Source of the DNA: Actinophytocola xinjiangensis
Lineage (GTDB): Bacteria; Actinomycetota; Actinomycetes; Mycobacteriales; Pseudonocardiaceae
Length of the DNA stretch: 64,000 nucleotides
Assembly (NCBI RefSeq): GCF_001921215.1
Contig: NZ_MSIF01000013.1
Location: 185,031 to 249,030, forward strand
Direction of reading: 5' to 3'
Shown here: one piece after another, positions 1 to 10,052 of the stretch
Layout: every line of letters starts with the position of its first letter
Numbering within the stretch: position 1 is the stretch's first letter
Position numbers and translations under genes: made by a program
Notes under the pieces: model-generated
The model's input: only the letters and a program-made list of their open reading frames with translations
Databases searched by the model: none
What the model was told of the DNA's origin: nothing

Positions 1-1375
1 CGTCGCAGTGGGCGACGATCTCCTGGCCGAACTCCACCAGTTCGTGTTTGTAGGTCCGCCAGGTGAAGTACGTGTACGACTGGGTGAAGCCCAGGCGCGC
101 CAGACCGTAGAGCCGCGCGCGGCGGGTGAACGCCTCGGCCAGGAACAGCACGTCCGGCTCGACGTTCTTCACCTGGTTGATCAGCCAGTGCCAGAAGTTC
201 GGCGGCTTGGTGTGCGGGTTGTCCACCCGGAAGATCCGCACCCCGTGGCTCACCCAGTAGAGGACGACCCGCAGTACCTCGGCGTAGATCCCCTCCGGAT
301 CGTTGTCGAAGTTCACCGGATAGATGTCCTGGTACTTCTTCGGAGGGTTCTCCGCGTACGCGATGGAGCCGTCCGGCTTGGTGGTGAACCATTCGGGGTG
401 GTCAGCCACCCACGGGTGGTCCGGGGCGCACTGCAACGCGAGATCCAGCGCCACCTCCAGCCCCAGCTCGGCCGCCCGGGCGACGAACGCGTCGAAGTCC
501 TCGATCGTGCCCAGCTCGGGGTGGATCGCGTCGTGGCCGCCGGCCGCCGAGCCGATCGCCCACGTCGAGCCGACGTCGCCCGGCGCGGACAGCACGCTGT
601 TGTTCGGACCCTTGCGGTTCACTTCCCCGATCGGGTGCACTGGTGGCAGGTACACGACGTCGAACCCCATCGCGGCGACCCGGTCCAGGGCGGCGGCGGC
701 CGTGCCGAACGTGCCGTGCACCGGCCGGCCGGCGGCGTCGACGCCACCGGTCGACCTCGGGAACAGCTCGTACCACGACCCGAACAGCGCCCGGGGCCGG
801 TCGACCCACAGCTGGTACTTGCGGCCCCTGGTGACCAGGTCGCGCAGCGGGTTGGCCCACATGTACCGCTGGATCGGCTCGTCGAGCGCCTCGGCGATGC
901 GCGCCGGCAGCGGGCTGGTCACGTCCCGCAGCGCCGCCGCGGCCGACACCAGCATCGTCTTCTCGCCGTTGTGCGGGAAGCGCCGCGCGGCCCGGTCCAG
1001 CAGCCGCGCGCCGGTCTCCAGGTCGTTGGCCAACTCGTCGGCGCCCTGGGCGGCACCGACCTTGACCTCGACGGCGTGCCGCCAGGTCGCCCACGGGTCG
1101 CTCCACGCGTCGACCCGGTAGGTCCACATCCCGGTGGTGTCCGGCGAGAACGTGGCGCTCCACCGGTCGTCGTTCGGGTCGTCGAGGACCATCCGCGTCT
1201 GGCGCTCCACGTCGTCGTGTGGGCCACGCCACACGACGGTGGCGCCGGCGGCGTCGTGACCTTCCCGCCAGACCGTCACCCGAACGGGCACGAGTTCGCC
1301 GACGACGGCCTTCGCCGGATAGCGGCCGCAGCTCACCATCGGGGTCACGTCGTCGATGCCCAGTCGACCGCTCAC
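1..1375 (-). CDS. glgE: Maltosyltransferase GlgE, 3' part cut by window edge
   Basis: Alpha-1,4-glucan:maltose-1-phosphate maltosyltransferase (GH13_3), which extends cytosolic alpha-glucan with maltose-1-phosphate. Only the first 458 residues lie in the window. The reading frame is open to base 1 and the last residues seen ([11 protein letters not shown]) lie within the catalytic barrel, so the gene is cut by the edge and not broken. The GH13 nucleophile motif FRVDNPH puts the Asp at about residue 385, and FLAEAF puts the acid/base Glu at about 414. The GTG start has a GGGAGG ribosome site about 9 nt upstream. It is divergent from glgP, as I recall for M. tuberculosis Rv1327c/Rv1328, with a 17-bp palindrome between them. 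Identity is very likely. Confidence 0.95.
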   Translation of the reverse strand, partial: MSGRLGIDDVTPMVSCGRYPAKAVVGELVPVRVTVWREGHDAAGATVVWRGPHDDVERQTRMVLDDPNDDRWSATFSPDTTGMWTYRVDAWSDPWATWRHAVEVKVGAAQGADELANDLETGARLLDRAARRFPHNGEKTMLVSAAAALRDVTSPLPARIAEALDEPIQRYMWANPLRDLVTRGRKYQLWVDRPRALFGSWYELFPRSTGGVDAAGRPVHGTFGTAAAALDRVAAMGFDVVYLPPVHPIGEVNRKGPNNSVLSAPGDVGSTWAIGSAAGGHDAIHPELGTIEDFDAFVARAAELGLEVALDLALQCAPDHPWVADHPEWFTTKPDGSIAYAENPPKKYQDIYPVNFDNDPEGIYAEVLRVVLYWVSHGVRIFRVDNPHTKPPNFWHWLINQVKNVEPDVLFLAEAFTRRARLYGLARLGFTQSYTYFTWRTYKHELVEFGQEIVAHCD

Positions 1376-1444
1376 CGGTCCCGTCCTCCCGCGCGCGTGC
1401 CTCAGCGATACCTGAAGATCGTCCCCCCGTCCACCGCAGTCTGC

Positions 1445-1461
1445 CCGGTCAGCCTGACCGG
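1445..1461. promoter_or_regulatory. Perfect 17-bp palindrome between glgE and glgP
   Basis: CCGGTCAG, one central base, then CTGACCGG: 8-bp arms with no mismatch. It lies near the middle of the 141-bp divergent spacer, about 55 bp from the glgP start and 69 bp from the glgE start. Position and symmetry suit a dimeric repressor acting on both promoters. The regulator is unknown and the assignment is inference. Confidence 0.45.
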
Positions 1462-1477
1462 TACACCGCCTGCCGGC

Positions 1478-1508
1478 TTGATTTTGCCGAACGTGAGACC
1501 GATAAAGT
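1478..1508 (+). promoter_or_regulatory. Putative glgP promoter
   Basis: TTGATT (1478-1483) as -35 and GATAAA (1501-1506, 17-bp spacer) or TAAAGT (1503-1508) as -10. The -10 lies 8-10 bases before the GTG start, so the mRNA may be leaderless. No Shine-Dalgarno sequence is visible. Confidence 0.4.
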
Positions 1509-1516
1509 CGGTCGAC

Positions 1517-4072
1517 GTGAAAGCTGTGCGTCGCTTTACCGTCCGCGCCGGGCTCCCCGAGCCTCTCGCCGAACTGAGCACCCTGGCCACCAACCTGCGG
1601 TGGACCTGGCATCCGCCAACGCAGGAGCTGTTCGCGGCCATCGACCCGGGCACCTGGACCAGGGTGGGCGACCCGCTGCGCCTGCTGGCCGAGGTGCCGG
1701 CCAACCGGCTCGAGCACCTCGCGACCGACGAGGAGTTCCTCGCCAGGACCAACGCGCTGTCGGCCGACCTGCGCGACTACCTGACCGGGCAGCGCTGGTA
1801 CCAGCGCCGCCGCGCCGAACTGGGCGCCGGCGACCCGGGCGGCAACGGCCGGGGCGACCACCTGCCGACCTCGATCGCGTACTTCTCGATGGAGTTCGGC
1901 GTCACCGAGGCGCTGCCGAACTACTCCGGTGGTCTGGGGGTGCTGGCCGGTGACCACCTCAAGGCCGCGTCGGACCTGGGGGTGCCGCTGATCGGCGTCG
2001 GGCTGCTCTACCGGTCGGGCTACTTCCGCCAGTCGCTGTCGCTGGACGGCTGGCAGGTGGAGCACTACCCGGTGATCGACCCGAACGGGCTGCCGCTGGA
2101 GCCGCTGGTCGAGCCGTCCGGGGCGCCGATCCTGGTGCACGTGGCGATGCCCGGTGGGCGGGTGCTGCGCGCGCGGGTGTGGCAGGCGCGGGTCGGGCGG
2201 GTTCCGCTGCTGCTGCTCGACTCCGACGTGGACGGCAACGACGAGGACCTGCGCGGGGTCACCGACCGTCTCTACGGCGGCGACCAGAACCACCGCATCC
2301 GGCAGGAGATCCTAGCGGGGGTCGGCGGTGTGCGGGCCGTGCGTACGTACTGTGAGCTGACCGGTCACCCGCAGCCCGAGGTTTTCCACACGAACGAGGG
2401 ACACGCGGGTTTCCTGGGTCTGGAGCGGCTGCGGGAGCTGATGTCCGGCCAGCACCTGTCGTTCGACGAGGCGCTGTCGGCGGTGCGTGCCGGCACGGTG
2501 TTCACCACCCACACGCCGGTGCCGGCCGGCATCGACCGGTTCCCGGTGGACCTGGTGCAGCACTACTTCGGTGACGGGGCGCTGCTGCCGGACGTGGACA
2601 TCCGGCGGGTGCTGGCGTTGGGGGCCGAGGACAACCCCGGCATGTTCAACATGGCGCACATGGGCCTGCGGCTGGCGCAGCGGGCGAACGGGGTGTCGAA
2701 GCTGCACGGCGAGGTCAGCCGGCACATGTTCGGTGGGCTGTGGGCCGGGTTCGACACCGAGGAGGTGCCGATCACGTCGGTGACCAACGGTGTGCACGGC
2801 CCGACCTGGACCGCCCGCGAGGTGACCGAGTCGATCGGCGAGCCGTCCGCGCCCCGGCTCGACCAGGTCAGCGACGCCCAGCTGTGGGACCTGCGTGCCA
2901 CCCTGCGCCGCCGGCTGGTGACCGAGGTCCGGCGGCGGGTGCGGGACGCGTGGCTCCAGCGCGGCGCGTCCTCCCTGGAACTGGCCTGGACCGACACGGT
3001 GTTCGACCCTGACGTGCTGACCGTCGGTTTCGCCCGTCGGGTGCCGACCTACAAGCGCCTCACCCTGATGCTGCGGGACGCGGAGCGGCTGCGCGCGCTG
3101 CTGCTCGACCCGCGGCGCCCGGTGCAGCTGGTGGTGGCCGGCAAGTCCCACCCGGCCGACGACGGCGGCAAGGCGCTGATCCAGCAGATCGTGCGCTTCG
3201 CCGACGACCCGGCCGTGCGGCACCGGATCGTGTTCCTGCCGGACTACGACATGTCGATGGCCAGGTATCTGTACTGGGGCTGCGACGTGTGGCTGAACAA
3301 CCCCACCCGTCCGCTGGAGGCCTGCGGCACGTCCGGGATGAAGTCGGCTCTCAACGGCGGCCTCAACCTGTCCATCAGGGACGGCTGGTGGGACGAGTTC
3401 TACGACGGCAGCAACGGCTGGGCCATCCCCACCGCCGACGGCGTCGGCGACCCCCTGCGCCGCGACGACCTGGAGGCAGCCGCCCTCTACGAGCTGCTGG
3501 GTGCCCAGGTGGCGCCGCTGTTCTACGACCGGGCCGACGGCGTGCCGGCCCACTGGCTGGCCATGGTCCGCCACACGCTGACGTCCCTGGGCCCCCAGGT
3601 GCAGGCCTCACGCATGGTGCGCGAGTACGTCGAGTCGGCCTACCGCCCGGCGGGGACAGCGGTCGAGCTGGCCAACGCCGACGGCTTCCGCGCCGCGCGG
3701 GAGCTGGCCGCCTACCGCACCCGCCTGGGATCGTCGTGGCAGCACGTCAGGGTGCTGCACTGCGAGGTCGACCTGGACGCCGACGCGCGAACGCCGGTAC
3801 TGGGGGACCGGGTGCGGGTGCGGGCGTCGGTGGAGCTGGCCGGCCTGGCGGACTCGGACGTCCGGGTGGAGGTCGTCGTGGGCCGCGTGTCCGACAACGA
3901 CGAGCTGTACGACGTCGTGACCGTGCCCATGGTGATGGGGGAGCAGGGCGAGTACTCGGCGGAGGTGTCTCTGCCGCACACGGGAACCCTCGGTGCCACC
4001 GCCCGGGTGCTCCCGAGCCACGAACTGCTGGCCACCCCGGTCGAACTGGGGCGGGTCGTCGTGGCGACCTGA
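1517..4072 (+). CDS. glgP: Alpha-glucan phosphorylase GlgP
   Basis: GT35 phosphorylase of 851 residues that releases glucose-1-phosphate from cytosolic alpha-glucan using PLP. The N-terminus ([19 protein letters not shown]) matches the short actinobacterial/archaeal phosphorylase type. The PLP-lysine motif [12 protein letters not shown] places the lysine at about residue 609. The frame is open upstream to base 8, but that stretch is antisense to glgE and composition-driven; homology begins at this GTG, which has a -10-like element 8 nt upstream and no Shine-Dalgarno. It converges on glgX with 16 bp between stops. With GlgE and GlgX it covers elongation, phosphorolysis and debranching of one polymer. 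Confidence 0.95.
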   Translation: MKAVRRFTVRAGLPEPLAELSTLATNLRWTWHPPTQELFAAIDPGTWTRVGDPLRLLAEVPANRLEHLATDEEFLARTNALSADLRDYLTGQRWYQRRRAELGAGDPGGNGRGDHLPTSIAYFSMEFGVTEALPNYSGGLGVLAGDHLKAASDLGVPLIGVGLLYRSGYFRQSLSLDGWQVEHYPVIDPNGLPLEPLVEPSGAPILVHVAMPGGRVLRARVWQARVGRVPLLLLDSDVDGNDEDLRGVTDRLYGGDQNHRIRQEILAGVGGVRAVRTYCELTGHPQPEVFHTNEGHAGFLGLERLRELMSGQHLSFDEALSAVRAGTVFTTHTPVPAGIDRFPVDLVQHYFGDGALLPDVDIRRVLALGAEDNPGMFNMAHMGLRLAQRANGVSKLHGEVSRHMFGGLWAGFDTEEVPITSVTNGVHGPTWTAREVTESIGEPSAPRLDQVSDAQLWDLRATLRRRLVTEVRRRVRDAWLQRGASSLELAWTDTVFDPDVLTVGFARRVPTYKRLTLMLRDAERLRALLLDPRRPVQLVVAGKSHPADDGGKALIQQIVRFADDPAVRHRIVFLPDYDMSMARYLYWGCDVWLNNPTRPLEACGTSGMKSALNGGLNLSIRDGWWDEFYDGSNGWAIPTADGVGDPLRRDDLEAAALYELLGAQVAPLFYDRADGVPAHWLAMVRHTLTSLGPQVQASRMVREYVESAYRPAGTAVELANADGFRAARELAAYRTRLGSSWQHVRVLHCEVDLDADARTPVLGDRVRVRASVELAGLADSDVRVEVVVGRVSDNDELYDVVTVPMVMGEQGEYSAEVSLPHTGTLGATARVLPSHELLATPVELGRVVVAT

Positions 4073-4088
4073 GCCCAACTCCGCCCCG

Positions 4089-6197
4089 TCACTCCCGAGG
4101 AACCCGAAACACCAGGAACGTCCGAGGCCGAACAGGGACGACATCCCCGGCCCCCAACGGAATCACCGAGTCAGGAATCCCCTTCCGCGCCCCACTGTCC
4201 AGCACCGGTACGTAGACGGCCCCGTACTCACCCCCCGGCAGCGTCATCTCCACCTCCAACCCCCCGGAGTGCAGCAACAGCAACCACGTGTCATCGGCGA
4301 CCACGTCGCCGTCCCGGTCCCGCGACAGCGAGGTGGACCCGTCGATCCACATCCCCACCGACCGTCGCCCGTCGTCGAACCAGTCGGCTTCGGTCATGGG
4401 TTTTCCCGAGGGCGTGAACCACACCAGGTCGGGATGTCCGGTGCCGCTGGGCCGCCCGTCGAAGAACTCCGGCTGGCGCAACGCCGGTGAGTGCGCCCGC
4501 AGGGCGATGAGCCGGCGGGTGAACGCCACCATGTCCGACGCGTCCTCGGACGGGGACCAGTCGACCCACGACGTCGGATCGTCCAGGCAGTAGGGATTGT
4601 TGTTGCCGCCCTGGGTCCGCCACCTCTCGTCGCCGGCGCACAGCATCGGTGTTCCGGTGGACAGCAGCAACGTGGCCATCAGGTTACGGGCCTGGCGGTC
4701 GCGCAGCGCCAGCACCGCACGGTCGTCGGTCCCGCCCTCGACCCCGCAGTTCCATGACCGGTTGTCGTCGGTGCCGTCCCGGTTGTCCTCCCCGTTGGCC
4801 TCGTTGTGCTTGTCGTTGTAGGACACCAGGTCCCGTACCGTGAACCCGTCGTGCGCCGTGACGAAGTTGATCGACGCCCAGGGCCGCCGGGCGTTCGTCG
4901 CGTACAGGTCCTCCGAGCCCGACAGCCGGTACGCGAGGTCCCGAACTCCCACCGCGCCGCGCCAGAAATCCCGTACCCCGTCCCGGAAACGGCCGTTCCA
5001 CTCGGTCCACTGGGGCCCGAATCCGCCCACCCGGTAGCCCTCGCCGGTGGCGTCCCACGGTTCGGCGATCAGTTTGCACTGCGACAGCACCGGGTCGGTG
5101 CTGATCGCCGTCAGCAGCGGCGCGTGCGGATCGAACGGGCCGCCGCCGGGCCGGCCGAGGGCACTGGCGAGGTCCAGGCGGAAACCGTCGACGCCCAGTT
5201 CGGTCGCGAAGTACCGCAGCGAGTCGGTCACCAGCCGTACGACCGTCGGCGACGTCGGGTTCACCGTGTTGCCGCACCCGGTGATGTCGATGTCCCGGCC
5301 CTGGTCGTCGAGCAGGTAGTAGGCGGGCGCGTCCAGTCCGCGCATCGACAGGGTCGGCCCGCCCACCCCGCCCTCGCCGGTGTGGTTGAACACCACGTCC
5401 ATGATCACTTCGATGCCGGCGGCGTGCAGCGCGGCGACCATCGTCCGGAACTCGGCCACCTCGCGCCCTGGCTCGCTGGCGTAGCCCTCGTGCGGGGCCA
5501 GGAACCCCACCGACGCGTAACCCCAGTAGTTGTGCCGCCCGGACCGCAGCAGCGGCGGCTCGTCGACGAACGTGTGCACCGGCATCAGCTCGACCGCGCT
5601 CACCCCGAGTCGTTGCAGGTAGTCGATCACCGACGGGTGGGTCAGGCCGAGGTAGGTGCCGCGCTGGTGCTCCGGCACGTCGGGGTGCAGCTTGGTGAAG
5701 CCGCGCACGTGCAGCTCGTAGATCACCGTCTCCTCGAACGGTGTCATCGGTTTCACACCGGTGTCCGGGCCGCCGGCGGAGGTCACCACCGACAGCGGAA
5801 CGTGACCGAGCGAGTCGACGTGCGACCGGGCGGTGTGCATCGGGTCACCCCGGTGGCCGAGGGTGGCGTCGAGGTCGGTGAGGCGCCCGGTGATCCGCCG
5901 CGCGTACGGGTCGAGCAGGATCTTCGCCGGGTTGGCGCGCAGGCCGGCGGCCGGGTCGTAGGGGCCGTGCACGCGGTAGCCGTAGCGCTGGCCGGGCGTC
6001 ACCCCGGGCACCAGGCCGTGCCAGATGCCGAACGTGCGCTCGGTCAGGCCGATGCGCTGCTCGGTGCCGTCCTCGGACACCAGGCACAGGTCCACGGCCC
6101 GCGCGACCGACGAGGCCACCGCGAACCGCGTCCCGCCGGCCTCGGGGTGCGCGCCGAGGGGGAGCGGGTGGCCGGGGTGCACCTGGGACGCGGGCAT
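4089..6197 (-). CDS. glgX: Glycogen debranching enzyme GlgX
   Basis: Isoamylase-type GH13_11 debranching enzyme of 702 residues that hydrolyses alpha-1,6 branches left on phosphorylase-limited glycogen. An N-terminal CBM48-like domain (about 1-150; HPLPLGAHPEAGGTRFAVAS) precedes the barrel. Nucleophile motif GFRLDLAS puts the Asp at about 342, KLIAEPWDA carries the acid/base Glu, and FVTAHDGFT carries the third carboxylate. GlgX landmarks DGTDDNRSWNCG and CAGDERWRTQGGNNN are present. Length is normal. It is divergent from the ABC ATPase gene and convergent with glgP. Confidence 0.95.
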   Translation of the reverse strand: MPASQVHPGHPLPLGAHPEAGGTRFAVASSVARAVDLCLVSEDGTEQRIGLTERTFGIWHGLVPGVTPGQRYGYRVHGPYDPAAGLRANPAKILLDPYARRITGRLTDLDATLGHRGDPMHTARSHVDSLGHVPLSVVTSAGGPDTGVKPMTPFEETVIYELHVRGFTKLHPDVPEHQRGTYLGLTHPSVIDYLQRLGVSAVELMPVHTFVDEPPLLRSGRHNYWGYASVGFLAPHEGYASEPGREVAEFRTMVAALHAAGIEVIMDVVFNHTGEGGVGGPTLSMRGLDAPAYYLLDDQGRDIDITGCGNTVNPTSPTVVRLVTDSLRYFATELGVDGFRLDLASALGRPGGGPFDPHAPLLTAISTDPVLSQCKLIAEPWDATGEGYRVGGFGPQWTEWNGRFRDGVRDFWRGAVGVRDLAYRLSGSEDLYATNARRPWASINFVTAHDGFTVRDLVSYNDKHNEANGEDNRDGTDDNRSWNCGVEGGTDDRAVLALRDRQARNLMATLLLSTGTPMLCAGDERWRTQGGNNNPYCLDDPTSWVDWSPSEDASDMVAFTRRLIALRAHSPALRQPEFFDGRPSGTGHPDLVWFTPSGKPMTEADWFDDGRRSVGMWIDGSTSLSRDRDGDVVADDTWLLLLHSGGLEVEMTLPGGEYGAVYVPVLDSGARKGIPDSVIPLGAGDVVPVRPRTFLVFRVPRE

Positions 6198-6281
6198 CTG
6201 TCCATCTTGCCCAATGCCTGCGCAAACCCGGTAGTTGTCGACCCCCGGCCAGGCTCACGGCGCGCCGGCGGCTGCTGTTGA

Positions 6282-7100
6282 ATGGGCACCGTGACGGTAG
6301 ACGAACTGGACGACCTGGTCGTGCGCCTGTCCGATGTCGGGGTCCGCCGCGGCGACACCCACCTCCTGTCGGGGGTGAGCTGGAACGTCGAGGTCGACGA
6401 GCGCTGGGTGATCCTCGGCGCCAACGGGGCCGGCAAGACCACCTTGCTCCGGCTGGCCGCCGCCGAGCTGCACCCGACGACCGGGCAGGTCCACGTGCTC
6501 GGCGAACGCCTGGGTCGCGTCGACGTGTTCGAGCTGCGCCCGAGGATCGGTTTCTGCTCCGCGGCGGTGCTCGCCAGGGTGCCGCCCCAGGAGCGGGTGC
6601 TGGACGTGGTGGTCAGCGCCGGCTACGCGGTGGTCGGGCGATGGCGCGAGGAGTACGACCCGCTCGACACCGCCCGCGCGACCGAGCTGTGCAAGTCCCT
6701 GGGCATCGCGCATCTCACCGAACGTGAGTTCGGCACCCTGTCCGAGGGCGAGCGCAAGCGCACGATGATCGCCAGGGCGCTGATGACCGACCCGGAGTTG
6801 CTGCTGCTCGACGAGCCGGCCGCCGGGCTGGACCTGGGTGGGCGGGAGGACCTGGTGGCGCGCCTGTCGGAGCTGGCCCGCGACCCGGACGCGCCGACGA
6901 CCATCCTGGTGACCCACCACGTCGAGGAGATCCCGCCGGGGTTCACCCACGTGTTGCTGGTCTCCGACGGCGGTGTGGTCGCCCACGGCCTGCTCGACGA
7001 CGTTCTGACCAGCGAGAACCTGTCGGCCACGTTCGGTCAGGATCTGGAGCTGGACCGGCTGGGCGACCGGTACTTCGCACGGCGGCGCGCTGGAGGCTAG
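6282..7100 (+). CDS. ABC transporter ATP-binding protein
   Basis: Single ABC ATPase domain of 272 residues. Walker A is GANGAGKTT (about 46-54), the signature is LSEGERKRTMIARAL, Walker B is LLLLDEPAAGLD and the switch is VTHH. No membrane partner is encoded nearby, so it may act with an unlinked permease or as a soluble ABC protein. It occupies the Rv3041c position of the mycobacterial gene order. The start is uncertain: ATG 6282 has no Shine-Dalgarno, and GTG 6291 lies 7 nt after a TTGAAT element and may be a leaderless start. The substrate cannot be told. Confidence 0.85.
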   Translation: MGTVTVDELDDLVVRLSDVGVRRGDTHLLSGVSWNVEVDERWVILGANGAGKTTLLRLAAAELHPTTGQVHVLGERLGRVDVFELRPRIGFCSAAVLARVPPQERVLDVVVSAGYAVVGRWREEYDPLDTARATELCKSLGIAHLTEREFGTLSEGERKRTMIARALMTDPELLLLDEPAAGLDLGGREDLVARLSELARDPDAPTTILVTHHVEEIPPGFTHVLLVSDGGVVAHGLLDDVLTSENLSATFGQDLELDRLGDRYFARRRAGG

Positions 7101-7142
7101 GTTGTCCTCCAATGGGTACTGACCAGTAGGGAGGCGTTGGCC

Positions 7143-7922
7143 GTGGGTGAGTTCGTCAGGCTCGAGGTGGATGGTGGTGTCGGCACCATCCGGTTGGATC
7201 GCCCCCCGATGAACGCGCTCAACCGGCAGGTCCAGGAGGAGATCCGGGCCGTCGCCTTCGAGGCCGGGCAGAACGACGACGTGCGCGCGGTGATCGTCTA
7301 CGGCGGCGAGAAGGTCTTCGCCGCCGGGGCGGACATCAAGGAGATGGCCGACATGTCCTATGTGGACATGGCCAAGCGCGCCGGCCGGCTGTCCTCGTCG
7401 TTCACCTCGGTCGCCAGGATCGCCAAGCCGACGGTCGCCGCGGTGACCGGCTACGCGCTGGGGGGCGGGCTGGAGCTGGCGCTGTGCTGTGACCGGCGGG
7501 TCCTGGGCGACAACGCCAAGGTCGGCCAGCCGGAGATCCTGCTGGGCGTCATCCCCGGCGCCGGCGGCACCCAGCGCCTGGCCCGCCTGGTGGGGCCGAG
7601 CAAGGCCAAGGACCTGCTCTACACCGGCCGGTTCGTCGCCGCCGCCGAGGCGCTGGCGATCGGCCTGGCCGACGAGGTCGTGGCGCCCGACGAGGTCTAC
7701 GCCGCCGCGCGGCGTTGGGCCGAGCAGTTCGTCAACGGCCCGGCGCGCGCGCTCGCCGCCGCCAAGACCGCGGTCGACAGCGGTCTGGACGGTGACCTGG
7801 ACAGCGGGCTGCGGCTGGAGAGCGAGCTGTTCGCGGCGCTGTTCGCGACCGAGGACCGCACCGCCGGCATGCGCTCGTTCATCGAGAACGGCCCGGGAAA
7901 GGCGACCTTCAGTGGCAAGTGA
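7143..7922 (+). CDS. Enoyl-CoA hydratase/isomerase (EchA17-like)
   Basis: Crotonase-fold enzyme of 259 residues that hydrates trans-2-enoyl-CoA in beta-oxidation. The oxyanion-hole segment [12 protein letters not shown] and the catalytic-Glu region [18 protein letters not shown] are intact. An AGGGAGG ribosome site (7128-7134) is 8 nt before GTG 7143; the TTG at 7137 is too close to it. The 3' end overlaps the next gene by 11 bp, so the two are probably co-translated. It sits at the Rv3039c position, and etfBA lies 11 kb downstream. The exact substrate is not evident. Confidence 0.9.
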   Translation: MGEFVRLEVDGGVGTIRLDRPPMNALNRQVQEEIRAVAFEAGQNDDVRAVIVYGGEKVFAAGADIKEMADMSYVDMAKRAGRLSSSFTSVARIAKPTVAAVTGYALGGGLELALCCDRRVLGDNAKVGQPEILLGVIPGAGGTQRLARLVGPSKAKDLLYTGRFVAAAEALAIGLADEVVAPDEVYAAARRWAEQFVNGPARALAAAKTAVDSGLDGDLDSGLRLESELFAALFATEDRTAGMRSFIENGPGKATFSGK

Positions 7923-8892
7923 CTCAGTGTCAGGTGACTCGGTGGCGGATCCCGCGCCCAACCCGCACGCGAGCGAGGCCGAGGTCGAGGCCGCGCGGTC
8001 GGACCCGAAGCTGGCCAACGTCCTCTACCACGACTGGGAGGCCGGCACCTACGACGAGAAGTGGTCGATCTCCTACGACGAGCGGTGCATCGACTACGCC
8101 ACCGGCCGGTTCCGCGCGGTCGCCGGTGACCGGGAATGGCCTTACCCCAAGGCGATGGAGCTCGGCAGCGGCACCGGTTTCTTCCTGCTGAACCTCATGC
8201 AGGGCGGGGTCATCAAGCAGGGTTCGGTGACCGACCTGTCCCCGGGCATGGTCGAGGTCGCGCTGCGCAACGCCGAGCAGCTGGGCCTGGACGTGGACGG
8301 CCGGGTCGCCGACGCCGAGCGGATCCCCTACGACGACAACACCTTCGACCTGGTCGTCGGGCACGCGGTGCTGCACCACATCCCGGACGTGCCGGCCGCG
8401 TTCGCCGAGGTGCTGCGGGTGCTCAAGCCGGGCGGGCGGTTCGTCTTCGCCGGTGAGCCGACGAAGATCGGTGACCGCTACGCGCGCAAGCTGGGTCAGC
8501 TGACCTGGTGGCTGACCACCAACCTCACCAAGCTGGGCCCGCTGCGGGCCTGGCGGCGTCCGCAGACCGAGCTGGACGAGTCCTCCCGCGCGGCGGCGCT
8601 GGAGGCGATCGTCGACCTGCACACCTTCGACCCCACCGAGTTGGAGGGCGTGGCCCGCGCGGCCGGGGCGCGGGACGTGCGGGCGGTCACCGAGGAGCTG
8701 GCGGCGGCGCTGTTCGGCTGGCCGGTGCGCACCTTCGAGGCGGCCGTGCCGCAGGAGAAGCTGACGCTGGGCTGGCGGCTGTTCGCCTACAAGGCGTGGC
8801 TGCGGCTGTCCTGGCTGGACGAGAACGTGCTGGCCAGGGTGGCGCCCCGGGACCTGTTCTACAACGTGCTGGTGACCGGGACCAAGCCCTGA
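7912..8892 (+). CDS. Class I SAM-dependent methyltransferase (Rv3038c-like)
   Basis: Rossmann-fold methyltransferase of up to 326 residues. Motif I is AMELGSGTGFF, the acidic loop is VADAERIPYDDNTFDLVV, followed by GHAVLHHIPD and LKPGGRFVFAGEP, the UbiE/Methyltransf_11 pattern used on small molecules or lipids. A C-terminal extension of about 130 residues is specific to this subfamily. In-frame GTGs at 7912, 7927 and 7942 all precede homology; 7912 is chosen because GGGAAAGG lies about 9 nt upstream. It overlaps both neighbours. The substrate is unknown. Confidence 0.8.
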   Translation: MASDSVSGDSVADPAPNPHASEAEVEAARSDPKLANVLYHDWEAGTYDEKWSISYDERCIDYATGRFRAVAGDREWPYPKAMELGSGTGFFLLNLMQGGVIKQGSVTDLSPGMVEVALRNAEQLGLDVDGRVADAERIPYDDNTFDLVVGHAVLHHIPDVPAAFAEVLRVLKPGGRFVFAGEPTKIGDRYARKLGQLTWWLTTNLTKLGPLRAWRRPQTELDESSRAAALEAIVDLHTFDPTELEGVARAAGARDVRAVTEELAAALFGWPVRTFEAAVPQEKLTLGWRLFAYKAWLRLSWLDENVLARVAPRDLFYNVLVTGTKP

Positions 8893-10052
8893 CCTACGAG
8901 TTCACCGTCACCGACGTCGCCCACCTCGGCTCACCGGCGGGGGAGCGGGCCCTGGCCGAGGTCGGGCGGCTGCCGCTGGCCGGCGGCTCGTACCTGGCCG
9001 ACGTGGCCACCGCCCGGCGGCTGCTCGGCGAGCGGGCGGGCGCGGTCCTGGAGACCGTGCTGCTCCGCCGCCGCGCGGTGTCCAAAGTGGACGATCCGGG
9101 GCGGTGGCTGTTCACCGACACGGCGGTGCAGCAGGCCACCCCGGCGCCGGTCGCCGCGCTGCGCGCCCGGCGCTTCGCCGGCCGCGACGTGCACGACGTG
9201 ACCTGCTCGGTCGGCGCCGACCTGGCCGCCATGGTGCCGGTCGCCGACCGGTGCGTCGGCTCGGACCTCGACCCGGTGCGCCTGGCGATGGCCCGGCACA
9301 ACGTGCCCGGCGCGACCCTGGTCCGCGCCGACGCGCTGACCCCGGTGACCAGGGGAACGGCCGTGTTCGCCGACCCCGCCCGCCGCGACTCCGCCGGCCG
9401 GCGCCGCTGGCGGGCGGGTGACTTCGCGCCGCCGCTGGACGAGCTGGCGGCGGCCTGGGCCGGCCGCGACCTGGCCGTGAAATGCGCGCCGGGCATGGAC
9501 TTCGACGCCCTGGGCTGGCCGGGCGAGGTGGAGCTGGTGTCGCTGGACGGCCAGGTGCGCGAGGCCTGCCTGTGGACCGGGGCGCTGGCCACGCCCGGCG
9601 TGCGCCGGCGGGCGACCGTCCTGCGCGCCAACCGTCCCGAGTGGACTGTCACGGACGCCGACCCGGACGACTGCCCGGTGACCGAACCGGCGCAGTGGCT
9701 CGTCGACCCGGACGGCGCGGTGGTCCGGGCCGGCCTGGTCCGCCACTACGCCGCCCGGCACGGTCTGTCCCAACTGGACGAACGGATCGCCTACCTGACC
9801 GGCCAGGAGCCCCCGCCGGGCGTACGGGCGTTCCGGGTCCTGGAGTTCGGCCACTACAACGAGAAACAACTACGTGGCGTGCTGCGCCGCCGCGAGGTCG
9901 GCCGGCTGGAGATCCTCGTGCGCGGCCTCGATGTCGACCCGAACACCCTGCGGCCCCGGCTGAAACTGCGCGGCCCGCACGAGGCCACCGCCGTGCTGAC
10001 CCGCCTTGGCCGCACCCCGACGATGTTCGTCTGCGTCGCCGAGACCCCTTAG
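8889..10052 (+). CDS. THUMP-like domain methyltransferase (Rv3037c-like)
   Basis: Protein of about 387 residues with a SAM-binding core (DVTCSVGADLAAMVPVADR, GSDLDPVRLAMARHN), a catalytic-loop-like VFADPARRD and a C-terminal THUMP-like RNA-binding region (LEFGHYNEKQLRGVLRR). It is probably an RNA methyltransferase, but the target is unknown. The start is odd: no ATG, GTG or TTG occurs near the homologous N-terminus (YEFTVTDVAHL). The only candidate there is CTG 8889, which overlaps the upstream TGA as CTGA, copying the usual ATGA coupling. Its stop overlaps that of the convergent nucleoside hydrolase. Confidence 0.75.
   Translation: MTYEFTVTDVAHLGSPAGERALAEVGRLPLAGGSYLADVATARRLLGERAGAVLETVLLRRRAVSKVDDPGRWLFTDTAVQQATPAPVAALRARRFAGRDVHDVTCSVGADLAAMVPVADRCVGSDLDPVRLAMARHNVPGATLVRADALTPVTRGTAVFADPARRDSAGRRRWRAGDFAPPLDELAAAWAGRDLAVKCAPGMDFDALGWPGEVELVSLDGQVREACLWTGALATPGVRRRATVLRANRPEWTVTDADPDDCPVTEPAQWLVDPDGAVVRAGLVRHYAARHGLSQLDERIAYLTGQEPPPGVRAFRVLEFGHYNEKQLRGVLRRREVGRLEILVRGLDVDPNTLRPRLKLRGPHEATAVLTRLGRTPTMFVCVAETP

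Noticed and set aside
8..1516. Long upstream extension of the glgP reading frame (about 500 residues)
   Set aside because: It lies antisense to glgE, is Arg/Pro/His-rich nonsense from GC3 bias, and GlgP homology begins at GTG 1517.
6198..6281. tRNA or small RNA gene in the glgX/ABC gap
   Set aside because: No cloverleaf, no GTTCRANNC T-loop motif and no terminator hairpin; only ordinary divergent promoter space.
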